Below, one piece after another: positions 19,650 through 32,429 of a stretch of DNA of 64,000 nucleotides. The DNA is from Strobilurus pachycystidiatus (taxonomy: Eukaryota; Basidiomycota; Agaricomycetes; Agaricales; Physalacriaceae). Made by a program: the position numbers and the translations under genes. The notes under the pieces were generated by a model, which was not told the origin of the DNA, did not search any database, and saw nothing but the letters and a program-made list of their open reading frames with translations. Every line of letters begins with the position of its first letter. The first letter of the stretch is position 1. The DNA lies in contig JAHLMK010000010.1 in assembly GCA_019915135.1 (NCBI GenBank), positions 992,001 to 1,056,000 on the forward strand, given 5' to 3'.

Positions 19650-20605
19650 ACCTGATTGGTCCTCGTGTCAAGGTATCTGGACTCCATTGACCGAAGGATC
19701 CAGGGGTGTCGGGTCCTTCAACATACTGTTACGGTCCCACTCCGGCTGCGAAGGATATTGCTGGTGGACGGGATCCCAGTCGTGGTCTCCGATGCGTCGA
19801 ATACCAGCACCATCACAGTCCGACGTATTGCGTTTGCGGAAATCCTTCATCCTCTGGCGCCACTCGACAACAGGGAAACGCTGAACGGCAGATCGCGCTC
19901 AAGCACAGCACAGCCCGTTCTTTCTCGATTGATGCCAAAACCACTTCGTCAACTGCGACAACATGTGTGCCGTTGTGCTAGACTCGACGGGGTACCACTA
20001 CGCAATCTTAGCGGATAGTCAAACCGCAAGATGGAAGAAGCTTACTCAGCCGGGCATGACACCAGGACCTCCCATACGGGAACCAAGATCAACACCAAAT
20101 GCACCCTTAGAGCCGAATGCCACAGCTACGGGGCCGTAAGCCTCATACGGGAAGGCATCAGAGCGAAATCATTACCGCTGAAAAGGTAGGGAGGCAAAGC
20201 CATGAACTCTGGTTAAGAGTAGACGCGATCGGAGTAGAGTTCCGTGAGACGAACGAGCTTTTCGGTAGCGAATCGACCATACAAATCGATGCCAAGGAAC
20301 AGCTATAGGTTGAATAGTAGGACGCGTCTCCAACCTACAGAAGCATGAAACCCACTGAATCTGAGATCAAAGAAAATGACATACACTGCGGGTATGAAAT
20401 CGGCAATAAGATCAACACCTTTCTGCTTCGAACAACGACCAACAAACACGAATAGGCCGAACTCAGGATCCCCTTCAATACCAGCCCAACTCCTGCGCCT
20501 GAAAGTTCTGTTCAGGGAGAGCGGCTTCAGCAACCTCGATCTGGATGTCCTTGGGTATCGTGGGAGCTTCGTCAAGGGCGGCGATATCACTGCCTGAGAT
20601 GGCGG
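19650..20605 (-). pseudogene. Alpha-1,3-glucan synthase fragment
   Basis: Minus-strand motifs follow the glycosyltransferase (GT5-like) domain of fungal alpha-1,3-glucan synthases, plasma-membrane enzymes of cell-wall synthesis. They are LFVFVGR and KQKGVDLIAD (20430-20475), IDLYGRFATEKLVRL (about 20250), AFGSKGALGVDLGSR and GGPGVMPG (20040-20110), VESSATAHMLSQLTKW (about 19960) and DWDPVHQQYPSQPEW (about 19750). Several frame changes and stops interrupt it. Only a slice of the usual protein of about 2000 residues is present. Its upstream side is joined directly to acetyl-CoA carboxylase sequence. Confidence 0.8.
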
Positions 20606-21480
20606 CAAAAACATTCTCGGACGTCACGGCAAGGTTGTATACGAAATTGATGAAGATGTTTTTGCAGTCACTTTGCGGTGCTGGGCAGACACGAGTCCAG
20701 GACGTCCGTGACAGGGCAATCGGTCTCAGAGGTGAGGTACTCTGTAAATTTGCCACGCTGAGACGGTTCTATGTCTCGCGGCTGTCGTTGATCAATGTCG
20801 TAATTTTTCGTCCTCAGAAAAGTCGTCAGCCCGTTCGAGCAAACGCAAGGCCACATTGATAACTTTGGGTGGCTGGTCGTTCTTGCCGTGTCACTGGGCG
20901 TACTCGGTTGAGTCGGAAGGCGGCGGCATGGCGGCAACCTTTGCTGAGCCACGAACGAAGGCGGGGAAGTTGGGAAGGGAAGCGATTGCACCAGTGCGAA
21001 GGCATTGGGTCTGGGACTTGTCGCTGAAGTAGGCCAAGTCGTTACCCGATGCTTGACGTCGGCTCCCTCTGATAATGCACTCTGTAAGATTGTGTTCACA
21101 CAACGACATAACAAAGACATACCCAAAGCTAAATGATAACATACGAGGAGTCGATGGAGGAGAGTGGGACAGTCAATGTCGAAGCGCCAGGTCGAAACAC
21201 TGGGATCTCGCCATCGTCCAAAAGTGTCTCCTTCCTCGTAGTCGATAGAAAGAACGCGGTATGTACGACGAACATGCACCTCGAAGGCAGCTGAAATGTA
21301 CGTTAGGGATGCTTGAGATTGACATCAGATTGACATCAGATTGACACCCAGGACTGGTCTCACCAAGAGTGACCAATGGGTCCTTATGGTCGAAAAAGGT
21401 CGGCAACACGTCGTAAACGGTGCATTGCGAGTCACTGGGTTCTTGAAAAGTTACGTTGACGTAGTTGTTATTGTTGGATC
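20605..21480 (-). pseudogene. Acetyl-CoA carboxylase fragment (central region)
   Basis: Minus-strand pieces match the non-catalytic central part of eukaryotic acetyl-CoA carboxylase, the cytosolic enzyme of fatty-acid synthesis. They are VYDVLPTFFDHKDPLVTLG (about 21360-21415), then after a GT-AG intron HVRRTYRVLSIDYEEGDTFG (about 21220-21280), LRTGAIASLPNFPAFVRGS, KVAAMPPPSDSTEYAQ (about 20900), EYLTSETDCPVTDVLD and NIFINFVYNLAVTSENVFAA (about 20610). Frameshifts separate the blocks. The sequence passes into glucan synthase at about 20600. The intron shows it was copied at DNA level. Confidence 0.82.
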
Positions 21481-21499
21481 CTCCCGGTACAGTGCTTCA

Positions 21500-22660
21500 A
21501 TGGGTAGTGGTCGGCCATGCGGGTGTATTCGGACCTTGAAATCATCGGGGGTAGCCATGACTGTGAACTCGACCCCGTTCGCTGCCAAATGTCTCGTAGT
21601 CGTCGTGTCTCGTAGTCGTTAAAGCCCCAGAAGTTAAGTTGGACATGGGTGGGCCAGTTCACCAAGCTTTCCATCTGGGAGGACGTCAAGCGCTGCACAC
21701 GTACACCAAGTCAGGTGAAGTTTGCAGTACCTGGCGACATATAAAACTTACTTTCGGTATTGATGGCTGTTAGGTTCTTGACTGGTACGCGTTGGACGAG
21801 CTTGGTCAAAAAAACCAGTATGGGGGACATGATGAAGATGACTGCCAGTCCGACAACGAACTAAGTTTAAGCAGCAGGGTGCTCAGAAATGGATACCAAT
21901 ACGGATACGATTATAAGACATACCTCCATTCTAAGACAGCGTACAAGAACGCGATACGGAGTAAAACGCAACAGGCGTGTAGATGATCTCCCTTATCGTG
22001 GGCAGAGTGTATCTAACGTGACGAGATTGTTGATCTTGCTGCCAATCAGGTTCTTGGTCTCCTTCTCGATGGACGAAGGTGGGGCTGCTTTAGCTTGAGG
22101 CTTGGAGGGTGCTGTAGTTGACGAGCCGGCTTGAAACGATCGGATTGTACGTCAAAATCGACCTCGCCGTCACTCAAAGTCTCTGCGGGACCATCGTCCG
22201 CCTCTTCGGTCGAGTCTTGAACATCTTCTGCAGCAGTCGCAGTCGAAGTCTCTGCGAGAATGTGAGCTGTGTGATAACGGCCTGGCATCGCACAATGGCG
22301 CGCATCTGAAAGGATCAGGTGAGTGAGAAGCATTGGCAAACCATACTTTCAGACGTACAGCAGTGAAGACATATCAGTCAAACACCAACGAGGCAAACGT
22401 GGGGCCGAAGAAAAGCCATGCAACCCACAGAACGCTGGAGGCATCCAATCGGTATTTCACTAACCGCAGTCGCGCGACGGACCTGATCCACCTCCGGACT
22501 CAAGACAGCTGGAGAGGGAGGGTGAGTTTCAGTTGTGCATGCGAGAAGGCACATGAGCTACCTGAGTAAGCGGTTGATCCCCACCGGTGTAGAGTCTGCA
22601 CCAACTTGGATGACCATCATCGTTATGAGAACCATGTAATGTTTCGCAAAGACGCAGAAA
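21500..22660 (-). pseudogene. Unrecognised gene fragments, partly membrane-like
   Basis: Minus-strand pieces include hydrophobic segments (GLAVIFIMSPILVFLTKLV near 21810; VLWVAWLFFGPTFASLVFD near 22400) and an acidic linker. A textbook intron follows (GTAAGT to GTGCAG, about 21700-21760) before NWPTHVQLNFWGFNDY. Stops and frame changes are frequent. One block (NWPTHVQL) faintly recalls glucan synthase, but I cannot place the whole. It may be more than one fragment. Confidence 0.35.
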
Positions 22661-24559
22661 AGAGTCCGAACCAAACATGGCGTTTACGCGCTCTGGCAGA
22701 CACGTCGAGGTGCTAAGAATGAGTCAGCTAATGCACGCGTCGGTTGAGATGGTAGAGACCTTAAAAGACTGTTTCTGGGGGGAGCCTTGCCCAGTCGTAA
22801 TCCGCCAACGGTGGCAGTTGATCATATGGCAGAGGTGCGACCTTCTAGGCAGAACTGACGATCGGGTTGATCCACACGAGTAGATGAGCAATATGACGGG
22901 CTATGGCTGCTCTATATTGAGAACAACCATCGGTTGCTATGAATCAACAGATGTATTGCCGCGCTATGCATAGCGAGATGATATTCGAAGTCAGGACAAG
23001 AATGGCGGTATTGGCCTAGAGAATGCGTCCCTCTTTGATATCCTGTGGAAGGTGCGTGAAGGTGCAGAGAGGACACGTCGCGATACACGAAGAGAGCCAT
23101 CGTCCTGAGCCTGACAACACTGATTGTAACGTATAAGAAGACGCGCCACTTATGACATCTTGATAGTGCACCGAAGAGCTCCCGGACGAGTATGAGCTGA
23201 CCTCGAATCTGTCATACGCTACAACCCAGACCTAAAATCAGCAACGACATGAGAGTATCGTATGAATATAGACAATAGAACTAACCTTCATCCGTAGCTT
23301 GTCGATGATACCCCTTGCCCTTGAAAATTCTCCGCGCCATACATGGAAGGTTGGCTGGCGTCCTTTGCATCGTTGTGAGCAGCGGGAAGGAAGGATAGTG
23401 AGAAACATACAGGTGGTTCGGTCATGATGCATGAACCTGCTGTCCGTGATTCGCCGTATCGTGTTGACAAAGTCACCAGCGTTGACTCTACACTCCATTT
23501 GAAGCGAATGAAACAGCGTTGGTCCTGGGAGCGTGTATGCAGACTTCGGAGCCTCGCACTGCCAGGGAGTAGGCCAGCATTGATTGGCTGTCGAATTCTG
23601 AGGTCTGCGCCTTCTCCGTGGCACTGGAGTTCGTGAGGTTGCAGTGACGGTACGCGATGGGGGTTTGTGGATGCCATTGCTGACGATTCAAGTCGTCATT
23701 ATGTGTTTGCCCAGGAGGGACACGGCGCTCCGCGATGCACCTATATGACGAACAGGAGAAATCATGGCCCGCACGATGCCCTATAATCCGGGCGATCGTG
23801 AGATGTCCATTCAATCCGCCCATGTTTGCAACCGCAGCCCTGCCCGTGCGTCTGTTCCCCGCCCTTGCCAGCAGGCACTCCGGTAAGGAAGTCGTCGGGA
23901 TTCAGGAAAGCGTCGAGACGTTTCGTCCGCTCGTCCGCTGAGACATGTTCACAGTATGCCGGGAATGATAAGGGCAGAACGAACCTTGGGAACGCTACTA
24001 ATTTTGGCTTATGTTCCACCAGGAAGGGCCCTGCTAGCGCCGGACAATCAGGATCCAGGAGCATATTATTGGAGCAGTATCTTAGGGATAGGGACGACGG
24101 GTTTGGGAGGAGCTTGGAGGAGCACTCTTGCCGCGGAGCCCACGCCTGTCACGCTTGAACGGTTGGCAATATGGTTTTTTGACTATTTTCGAGAGCAGAC
24201 GTATGAATCCAGAAGCTTAGATGTGGTGGAAAGGAGGAGGAAAAGGAGGGCGTGGGAATGTTCGCTGCAAGGGGAAGTACCTGAAATGTTGTAGTGATCC
24301 CGTACTCAGAAGACGGATGATGTTCAATCATATTGGTACGCGAGAGAAATTTCTAACTACCGTATGCTGCTGATCAAACAAACAAATAGGAAGGGTAGTC
24401 CTGTCTTGACACACTCTTTGCCATCGACACACAGGTCATAATTCAATTTCCTCTCAGGTAGAAGAATAAATTCGTTAGCACAACACATAGAGTTCACAGC
24501 CTGGGAGGAGAGGGACAAAGGTTCTGGCTAACTTTGGCGAGCGGTGCGTCTCTGGATCA
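22661..24559. other. About 1.9 kb without a recognisable gene
   Basis: Short overlapping ORFs on both strands, the longest around 23240-24060 on the minus strand. None shows a motif or clean splicing. Possibly more decayed sequence. Confidence 0.35.
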
Positions 24560-25115
24560 CGGGTCTACCTAGCATCCTTGTAGAATTTGCCCAGAAGCAG
24601 ACACGGCCAGAAAAAGCCAGATCCTAATAAGAAAAAGCGGAAGGCGAAGGTAACAAAACACGCACCGGGCATTGTCGCGTCGTCTCTCCGCGCCTGCGTT
24701 TGTCTGGTCGTTTGGGTCACTGTCATGCTTCGCTTGAGAGGGTATGATGTGAGAGCTGCGCATGACTGTGATCCGCCGACCACTTTGATACCAGGCCATG
24801 CTACTGCAAGCCACACACGAAGCGGCGTCGGCGCAGAGAAAGTCTATTCCAGGCGACGTGCAATGCTCTCTGCTAAGAAAAAATAGCATGGATACAGGCA
24901 AAGTCCTGGGAGGCGCAGTTCTGGTAGGCCGTGGTGATGGTCGCCCGATGAGCGCAATTGACTGGCCCGATCATGACTTCTCGGCTCGGCCCGGATATCC
25001 GCAGAGGTCTCGAGACTCTTACGAGACGCTCTTGAGACGCGTTCCCTTGTTTCTTCCGATCATCATCTCCACAGGCGACTGCATGAATGGTCAAATTTCT
25101 TCCGCTACTTTCTCC
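24560..25115 (+). repeat. Dispersed repeat R1, copy a (one 121-bp unit)
   Basis: Shares with four other places in the window a block containing CACACGAAGCGGCGTCGGCG, GGCCGTGGTGATGGTCGCCC and a terminal GTCTCGAGAC palindrome (25007-25016). This copy has one of the internal 121-bp units and lacks the upstream part seen at 42005 and 58985. Confidence 0.8.
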
Positions 25116-25623
25116 GCCCCCTCCTTCGGCGTTCGGAGTCTTACAGTAGTAGCATCATCGTATCTGTAGATTGCATTAGCGTATTTGTAGATTGTTTATC
25201 ATTCGACATTCCCTCGTACACAAGGGCATTGAATTACAGGTGTTAAATATCGAACTGGCAGCTCAACGTGCAGATTGGTAAGACTTTCCCCCCATTGAGG
25301 CGGTGCACAACACCGTGGCTTCAACGCTAGATCCAGATCGAGAGCTATTACGCGCGGAGTACGTCTCCCAGTCTAGCTCGAGCTCGATGAGTTCTTGTAC
25401 CTCCGATAATCGGAAGCATCCATTGTGCACGGTACTATGTGCAAGTCCAACAAGGATGTGATTGCACGAGAGTCGCAGAGTCCAATGTTCAGGTCGACAC
25501 TTTCTTAACTTCAACTCGACTTCTGGATTCTGGAACTGATGGCACTGAAATTCGACAAGATCACAACCGTAGTATTTGATTTATCTAGGCAAAACTGGCC
25601 ATTTATCGTATCATTGGATGCAT

Positions 25624-27457
25624 TCATTGCATGTTTGTGACTGAAAAGGTTGATAAGGGTAATGAAGAGGTGATCGTAGCACCCTCGGTTGCAATAGAAA
25701 TCAGCGCGTCTGAAGCCAATACACAATATTCTGCTGGGGCAGCAGCTTCCGCTAGTAGATGGGTGATCGGAAGGGAGAAGTCATGCCCTAGCTTGCAAGT
25801 TGAGATAAGGGTTGAACTACAAAAGGCGATCTTACTTGTTTTTCGAAGTGGGCATCTAATTGCAGGTACACGAGGTAGATGCTGCTAGTCAATAGCAGTG
25901 TGACACCGGTATAGAGGAAAGCGAGCCAAGTCTGGCGAACCACCGTACTGAGACTCTTGGCCAAGAGGTTTGTATTACCTGTGGTCGCTTCGACCTTCGA
26001 CGGTAAGGCCTCAATCTTTGGCGGTGAGACTGGCGAAGACCTGAAGACATGGCTCAGGACAACGGACATGCGTTTAGAAAGTGGCGCACTTCGTTTTACG
26101 CCACAGCAGCACCTTCGATGGCATTCCAAGAGCGGTGCCAGCCACAGCAATGAAGCTGTGAGAGGAAGTGCTGATTGTCTGGACGTAGCGGTCAGGTGAT
26201 GACGCGAAGTTCAGAGTATGCAGAACATACGTCGACCGTTTGAACTAAGCATTCCGCCGGGTGGTCTAAATGGCCAACAAGACGGCCGCTGGCGGCGTCA
26301 TATATATTCGCCTTCCCTCGATCTGTACCGCCCACCACCAATTTCTCGTCGTCAGCCCAGGCCACTTGTTTGGCAAGTCGTAGAAGAGGGGGCTCGCACT
26401 GCATGACGCGAAGAAGTGCAGTCTGGCACCCGTCACCTAGAGAGTAGGCTTCGAAGTTATGACCGGTCATTGCCACGAAGGCGTCACCTCGTGGATGAAC
26501 AGCCATGCCAGCCCTAGTCTACCGGTTAGTAAACATCCAATGCACTGAGGTAAGACTTGCATGACGACTGGTCCATCCGTCCTCTCAGTTTCGATGTGTC
26601 CAGTCTGTCCGTGTAAGAGAGCCCTGCGAGATGGTTAGTGAGATATAGGACAAAAGAAAGCGGCGAAATAAAGCACAAGTGTCCATTGGTCATGGAAAAC
26701 GCTAGAACGTTTCGAGTCTTATTCTGGAAGACAACCGTCCTGGGAATGAAACTGTGTGGTAATTGGGTCACAAAGATCTTCTGGAAGCCAAGGTCGGGAT
26801 CGAGGACGCATGAAGCGACCTTGGGCGCCTGGCCATCAAAGGCGCCAAAACCACAAACGACTCGAGCGCGGTGACGAATCAAGTCCACAATTTTGGCATA
26901 CACCTGCACCGAGATCACGGGCCCATCGGTGTCCCCCTCCGACTCGCTCCACTGGTACGAGAATTGAAAGCACTACGAGCGTAAGCAGAAGTCAAACAAT
27001 AGAGATGGAACGCACCCCAGTTTGGTTGTCCAATTTCCATGCCACCAAACGGCCATCTTCTGTACCTAGGAGCAGTACATATAAACCTCGATTCGATAGA
27101 TATACCCAGTTGCAGAGCGTGTAGGAGTTCGGGTGACCGGGTGAACGGCAAGGGACTGGCATGCAAGTGCCAGCATCATGGGTGAGATCCCACACGATAA
27201 CGTTGTGGGAGGGTTCGCCTGCCGACGACCTGATTAGCTGTTATGCCAAGGTTGGAGCGCAAACACTCACTGTCCGACTGTCGATAGACTTCGACTGTGA
27301 ATGTTTTAGACTGGTAGGGCATTACCAGTCAAGACAACATAGCACGCACCTGTGGCTGCCAAAAAGCGGGCGTCGTGCGAGAAAGAAAGAGATCGAACAG
27401 AGTCTTGAGGTTCGCTGAATGTGCGGTACTTCTGGAAGTCTGTACAGTCGGAGTTCA
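25624..27457 (-). CDS. WD40-repeat protein with C-terminal membrane segment
   Basis: An ATG at 27457 starts MNSDCTDFQKYRTFSEP, and about eight exons can be chained in phase with short GT-AG introns; one has a perfect TACTAAC branch point (about 26530). WD-type blades show as NVIVWDLTH, GTEDGRLVAWKLDNQTG, HLALLHGQTG, GMAVHPRGDAFVAM, GGTDRGKANIYDAASGRLVG and a final IAVAGTALGMPSKVLLW. After a 49-nt intron the tail has a single membrane helix (WLAFLYTGVTLLLTSSIYLV) and ends at a TGA at 25624. The architecture recalls membrane-anchored WD proteins such as Sec12, but the sequence does not prove that. A damaged inverted copy is at 48858-50309. No stop was found in this copy. Confidence 0.7.
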
Positions 27458-28079
27458 TGATCAATGGCTGGGGCTGAGCGTTGCAAGAGAGTGGCCCACA
27501 AAGATGTATAGAGGCGGAGGTTTATAAGAGAGCAATAAAGCTTACGTGTAAGGCGAACAAAGGCGACGAAACAAAGACAAGATCGGGCTGACTAAGGCAT
27601 ACACTGATACAGTAGCCGCGTGATAAACCGAGATTGACACACGTCGGCGTCTACTCGAGAGTATACGTATATTCATAAAGCAATGATTTCAGCACGATTT
27701 CAGTTTGAATGACCGTTATTTCCACCAAATAGATTGGGATCAGGGAAGCCCAGCGCTCTTCATAAAAGGACCGTTTGCAAAATACCAACAGCCGAGGCCC
27801 CGGAACAAGGCCATGGAAGATACACAACACCGCCCAACTTATGTATGACGAACAACGCCGATAGTACGAGAGACCAACAGTACCGCAACAGAACTGATCA
27901 AGGACATGATCGCGAGCTCAAAGAACAAGAGAACAGCGACCCGCAATCCTCAAATACTCTACGAAACATAGAAAGCACAGGACGCCCAGCAACTCAGAAC
28001 TTAGGCTGGAAAGCAAATACCCCAACTCAAACAGATCATGGATGAACTGCGAGACAAATTTTAAGGAACTCTCAATAAC
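27458..28079. other. Upstream region of the WD40 gene and unassigned DNA
   Basis: No convincing ORF. It probably contains the promoter of the minus-strand WD40 gene and the worn 5' part of the reverse-transcriptase relic. Confidence 0.35.
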
Positions 28080-29005
28080 GGAGACTTGCGAGACTCGGAG
28101 AAACAAGCAGAAGCAAATATTATCGAGAAGGACATAGCTCATCTTGGCGATGATATTTGGGAGGGCAGAAATTTAAAGGCCAAGCGGACGCAAACCAGGA
28201 GATACTCGGAGAGAAGATACTAGGTACTACTCGTCAATGGCGAGAAACCGAGAGAACCCGTAGTCCAAATGCGAGTGCCGATCACCAGAGCCGGCACAAT
28301 ACGAGCGAGACCCAGTAAGGATGGCCAGACCAACCCCAGTCAAGGATATTGACACAGGGAAAGCCAGAAAGGCCAACACCAGAGAAGCGCTGATGAGCTC
28401 TATCAGAAAGCTATCAGACAACTTGACGCAGAAACTCACGCAGAGAAGTCAGGGTGAGAAAAGCTCTGCACGGGTCGCAGCCAGGTCACAGCTCTAGTCC
28501 GGGGCGGGAAGATGGAGACCAGTACATCCTACAAAACAGAGATAAGCGAGGGATGAAAGCCGAAGGAACAAAACAAGGGAAAGGATATCTTCAAGATAGT
28601 ACAGGCACTGATGATCCTGTTCAACGACGTCGAAGAATTGGCCTGGTGGAAGGGTCAACCTTCGCCGACAGATGAATGTGCCCCATAGACAAGAAGGGAG
28701 ACAGAACAGAGATGGAGAGCTATCGACATATGACTCTCCTCCACACAGATTATGAAGTCTTCACAAAGGCGCTGTCCGCGGCACTAGCAGAGGCAGCCAT
28801 CGAAATCATGTACGAGGACCAGGCAGGCTTCGTAACGGGTAGAAGGTTAACAGACCAGATCAATCAGACTGGCTGGTTCAGTCATCTATCACGCGAAGTC
28901 GTCCAAGCAATGACTGTCGTCTCGGTATGCGTGCAGTGTGCCAACGCCGTAGGCCTGGGGACATTGATCAAGCAAGGGAAGGATTTTGGGTCTGGAGGCA
29001 AGTAG
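28080..29005 (+). pseudogene. Non-LTR retrotransposon reverse transcriptase relic
   Basis: Plus-strand pieces in two frames match the start of LINE-type reverse transcriptases: KDIFKIVQALMILFNDVE (about 28590-28640), then MCPIDKKGDRTE, then YRHMTLLHTDYEVFTKALSA and YEDQAGFVTGRRLTDQI (28700-28860). The catalytic FADD part and the endonuclease are not visible. Frameshifts near 28660 and stops upstream show it is dead and truncated. Confidence 0.75.
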
Positions 29006-29964
29006 TGGTTTGATCAAATCCAGCTCACGATGCGCAACGGCCACCGTGGTCCAATAGAGCAGTAATTTACGATGGTTGGGAGGGAGTGCGTTGATTCCTG
29101 TGACACGCAGCGCCGTCCAGGGAGGTGTATCTGTGAGCCGGCGAGCAGGCTGAAGATGAAGGGCATGGTAGCGAACAATTGATGGCCAAAGGAGCGAGAA
29201 ACAGCATATCAGAGCAGAAAGGCGGTGATTGTAATGGGAGATAAGTTTCGTCGATGAACGATGAAAGTTTTGTTAGTACGCACCCGTCAACATGAATATA
29301 TAGTTCGCCACGACGACTCGTACTGATTGGCCTGTCCAATTACGGGACAGCCACGCATCTCCGAGTGCTTGCCAGATAAAGAGCACCCAATTCAGGCGTT
29401 GTACGGGATGAAGAGAGCACAAGTCAAAGTAGAAGTACGAGGCAAATATTGATCGACTCGTCCAGAAGTGGTAATCGATATGTTTTCTAGCATCTATATA
29501 CAGGAATCCGAATCAGTCAACAGACCCACAACCCACAGGCCAATCGCCCTCTGCATCAGCAATTTTCGTGAACTTCATACGCCTTCTATGAGTCCTTTCT
29601 AAGTCTTCGCGTGGAAGCTGGTTAGACTGTGAAGAATTGTTCCTCTCGAGTAGAAAGGTTAACAGCTCGTGTTGCTTCTTACAGCGCAGGTATATGTTTA
29701 CATACACAGAGCAGCAAGGGGATGAGTTGAGTTAAGACAACACATAGGTTCCAGAGGAAAGAGGCCACAAGGTAGAAGTCCATCCGGGTGGACGTAACTT
29801 CGTTGAAGAAGATAATATATATATATCTCATTATTATCATGCAGATTATCGACTAGCGCGCTACGGCTTGAAATAGAAGGCAAAGACTGTCATGGAATAT
29901 AGGAAGGTGTGTGAAGCAACTTTGGAGTTCGCCGTATTGGACTACACGCCGTGTCGGACTCAAT
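29006..29964. other. Gap without a recognisable gene
   Basis: Only short ORFs. A TA-dinucleotide run of about 14 bp lies near 29815. Confidence 0.4.
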
Positions 29965-30716
29965 TCACGACGGGCGGTGGATGGGCGGCGGCGGCGGCTT
30001 GAACATGACCCAAGTTGGGTTCAGAGGTGCGGGAGGTGTAAGATCCATGTCGTTGGCAAAAGTCTCGATTCGCTCCTTGAGGTTATAACACACTATGGGC
30101 ATTTCGTAGATGGGCCTCTGGCATTCCGCGTTGGGACAGCGGATGTAGGCGGCCTTGATAGCCAAGCAGTCTTTTTCGGCTTTGATAAGACATGGCGTAC
30201 AGATGTCGTGTCCGCAACGCAGGCTAGGCATGCACGATTGGTCAACAAGAAGCGGAAAACCACGGACTGACATACACTAATGGCTGCCACGCCAGTTGGT
30301 GGCATTCGGGGCAGTTCAGAGCGTTGCGTTCATCCTGAACAATCAGCGCCAGGATTCTCTTCAACTTCTGATAGATGAATTCAGAATGGGGAATCCAGCT
30401 AGCAAGAATGTAATACACTGACGTAGATTTCCCCGTCAAGGCTGATCTCTGGACGAGAATCACCGCTGAGCGATCTTTCGACGAGTGGTAAGGATGGTGC
30501 GGCTTCCTGGCGGTCAGACTGGGTTCTCGTGACGTGTTCGCCGTGAGAGGGAGAGGGCGTGGCGCGATCCTCTGTAGGAGTGGAGGCTGGATGGTTTCGA
30601 GGCGAGCGCCGAAGGGGAGATGTGGCAATGGCCTGGCCATTTCTTCCCGAGGAAGTCCTAACCACTGGGTCAGTCCTTGGAGAGCTGTGACTCCGGGGTT
30701 GGGTGACGCGGGGCAT
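29965..30716 (-). CDS. RING-finger protein, 214 residues
   Basis: Three exons (30716-30423, 30367-30276, 30223-29965) with introns of 55 and 52 nt join in phase. The first third is low-complexity (Ser/Pro/Arg/Thr). The domain spans the last two exons with C3HC4 ligands: CPEC, then CGHDICTPC, then CPNAEC. RING domains usually act as E3 ubiquitin ligases; the substrate is unknown. The C-terminus ends in a proline run. The second donor is a consensus GTATGT. There is no sign of damage. Confidence 0.72.
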
Positions 30717-30984
30717 GCTGAGAACTGTCAGACTAGAGAGGAGGATGCACAGATCCAACCTACGCGACGACGAGTTGGAACCAAGGCGATGTTCTAGATC
30801 AATGAAAGCAGAATGAGAAAGCCACAGACAGCGGCCGTGGTCTTTATACGTGTACTGCCAAGGAAAGCTCTTTCAGCCCGAACCCTGAAGATTCTTTCAT
30901 GAGTGTGACACGAGTGATGGATGCGGCAATTCCAGGCGAATCAAAGGATGTGAACAAGTCTGCTTGCAATTGAGAGGTAATTGG
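30717..30984. other. Upstream region of the RING gene
   Basis: No ORF of note; probable promoter of the minus-strand RING gene. Confidence 0.4.
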
Positions 30985-31960
30985 GAGAAGCGGAGAAAGT
31001 AGCGGAGGAAATTTGACCATTCATGTAGAGTCGCCTGTGGAGATGATGATCGGAAGGAAACAAGGAATCGCGTCTTAAGACCGTCTCGTAAGAGTCTCGA
31101 GACCTCTGTGGACATCCGGGCCGAGTCGGAAAGCCATGATCGGGCAGTCAATTGCGCTCATCGGGCGACCATCACCACGGCCTACCAGAACTGCGCCTCC
31201 CAGGACTTTGCCTGGATCCATGCTATTTTCTCTTAGCAGAGAGCATTGCACGTCGCCTGGAATAGACTTCCTCTGCGCCGACGCCGCTTCGTGTGTGGCT
31301 TGCAGTAGCATGGCCTGGTATTGGAACGGTTGGCGGACCCAGGCTATCTTCTCTGAGCAGAGAACTTTGCACGTCGCCTGGAATAGACTCCCTCTGCGCC
31401 GACGCCGCTTCGTGTGTGGCTTGCAGTAGCCTGGGCTGGTATTCGAACGGCCGATGGACTCATGCTATCTTCTCTGAGCAGAGAACTTTGCACGTCGCTT
31501 GGAATAGTCTTCCTCTGCGCCGACGCCGCTTCGTGTGTGGCTTGCAGTAGCGTGGACTGGTATTGGAACGGTTGGCGGATCTCAGTCATGCGCAGCTCTC
31601 ACATCTACCCTCTCAAGCGAAGCATGGCAGTGACCCAAACGACCGGACAAACGCAGGCGCGGAGAGACGACGCGACAGTGTCCTGTGCGTGATTTGTTAC
31701 CTTTGCGATCTGGCTTTCTCCAGTCGTGGCTGGTTCTGATCTCGCCAAAGGCAGCCAGAATTCGCCGTTTCTTGCTTGATCGCTTTACCGTTTCTCGGTG
31801 CTCCATGGAACCGCCCTCACGAGACCCGACACTCACCGCATCAGCAGAACCGTGAACGCCGTGGAAGGCATGGAGGGCAACCTGTCCTTCACAGGTGTGC
31901 TTGTTGACCTTTCAGTGTCGAGTGACTGACTCAGTGTCGCATTAGTATTTGGCATCTGCT
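30985..31960 (-). repeat. Dispersed repeat R1, copy b (three 121-bp units)
   Basis: Inverted relative to copy a. The palindrome GTCTCGAGAC is at 31094-31103. Three tandem units begin at 31248, 31369 and 31490, exactly 121 bp apart. Each carries CGCCGACGCCGCTTCGTGTG. The distal part resembles copies d and e. Confidence 0.85.
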
Positions 31961-32429
31961 CTATTGGTCAAAAGCACGGTTGATGCCACCCTTCGCGAAG
32001 TTCTGGTACCAATCACCTCAATATTTTCCTCCGCATTTGATTGGGTTCTTTCGATTTAAGAACCAGACGCACTGCACCTTTTACCATACTATATTATTGA
32101 GAACTCAATCACAAAGGAACAAGACTGAACCTGCGGTCAAGTACACCTTTTTCGGGATTGCACATTACCCCGGAGACGATTCCGATTCGTCGTGTTCGTC
32201 GATGTCGATGGTGGCGGGAGAACTTCGGAAATCACACAACAAAGGCGGGTCGGCTCGTCATAGTGGTGGATCAAGGCTTTGAAAGAGGGCGCATCGTATG
32301 TAATGCCAATCGAGAGGCAAGCAAGTGCATTCACAGGATACAAACATATACATGTAGAGTATATTATACATAGTCAATACATGAACACCTACAGAGGATG
32401 TCGGGCATAGTTTTGATGGTCCTCGGTCA

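Noticed and set aside
25624..27457. Calling the WD40/membrane protein Sec12
   Set aside because: The architecture fits, but the expected Sec12 sequence features were not recognisable; kept as a general WD40 membrane-anchored protein.
31248..31610. CRISPR-like array from the regularly spaced repeats
   Set aside because: The units are contiguous 121-bp direct repeats without short repeats and unique spacers, and the DNA is eukaryotic.
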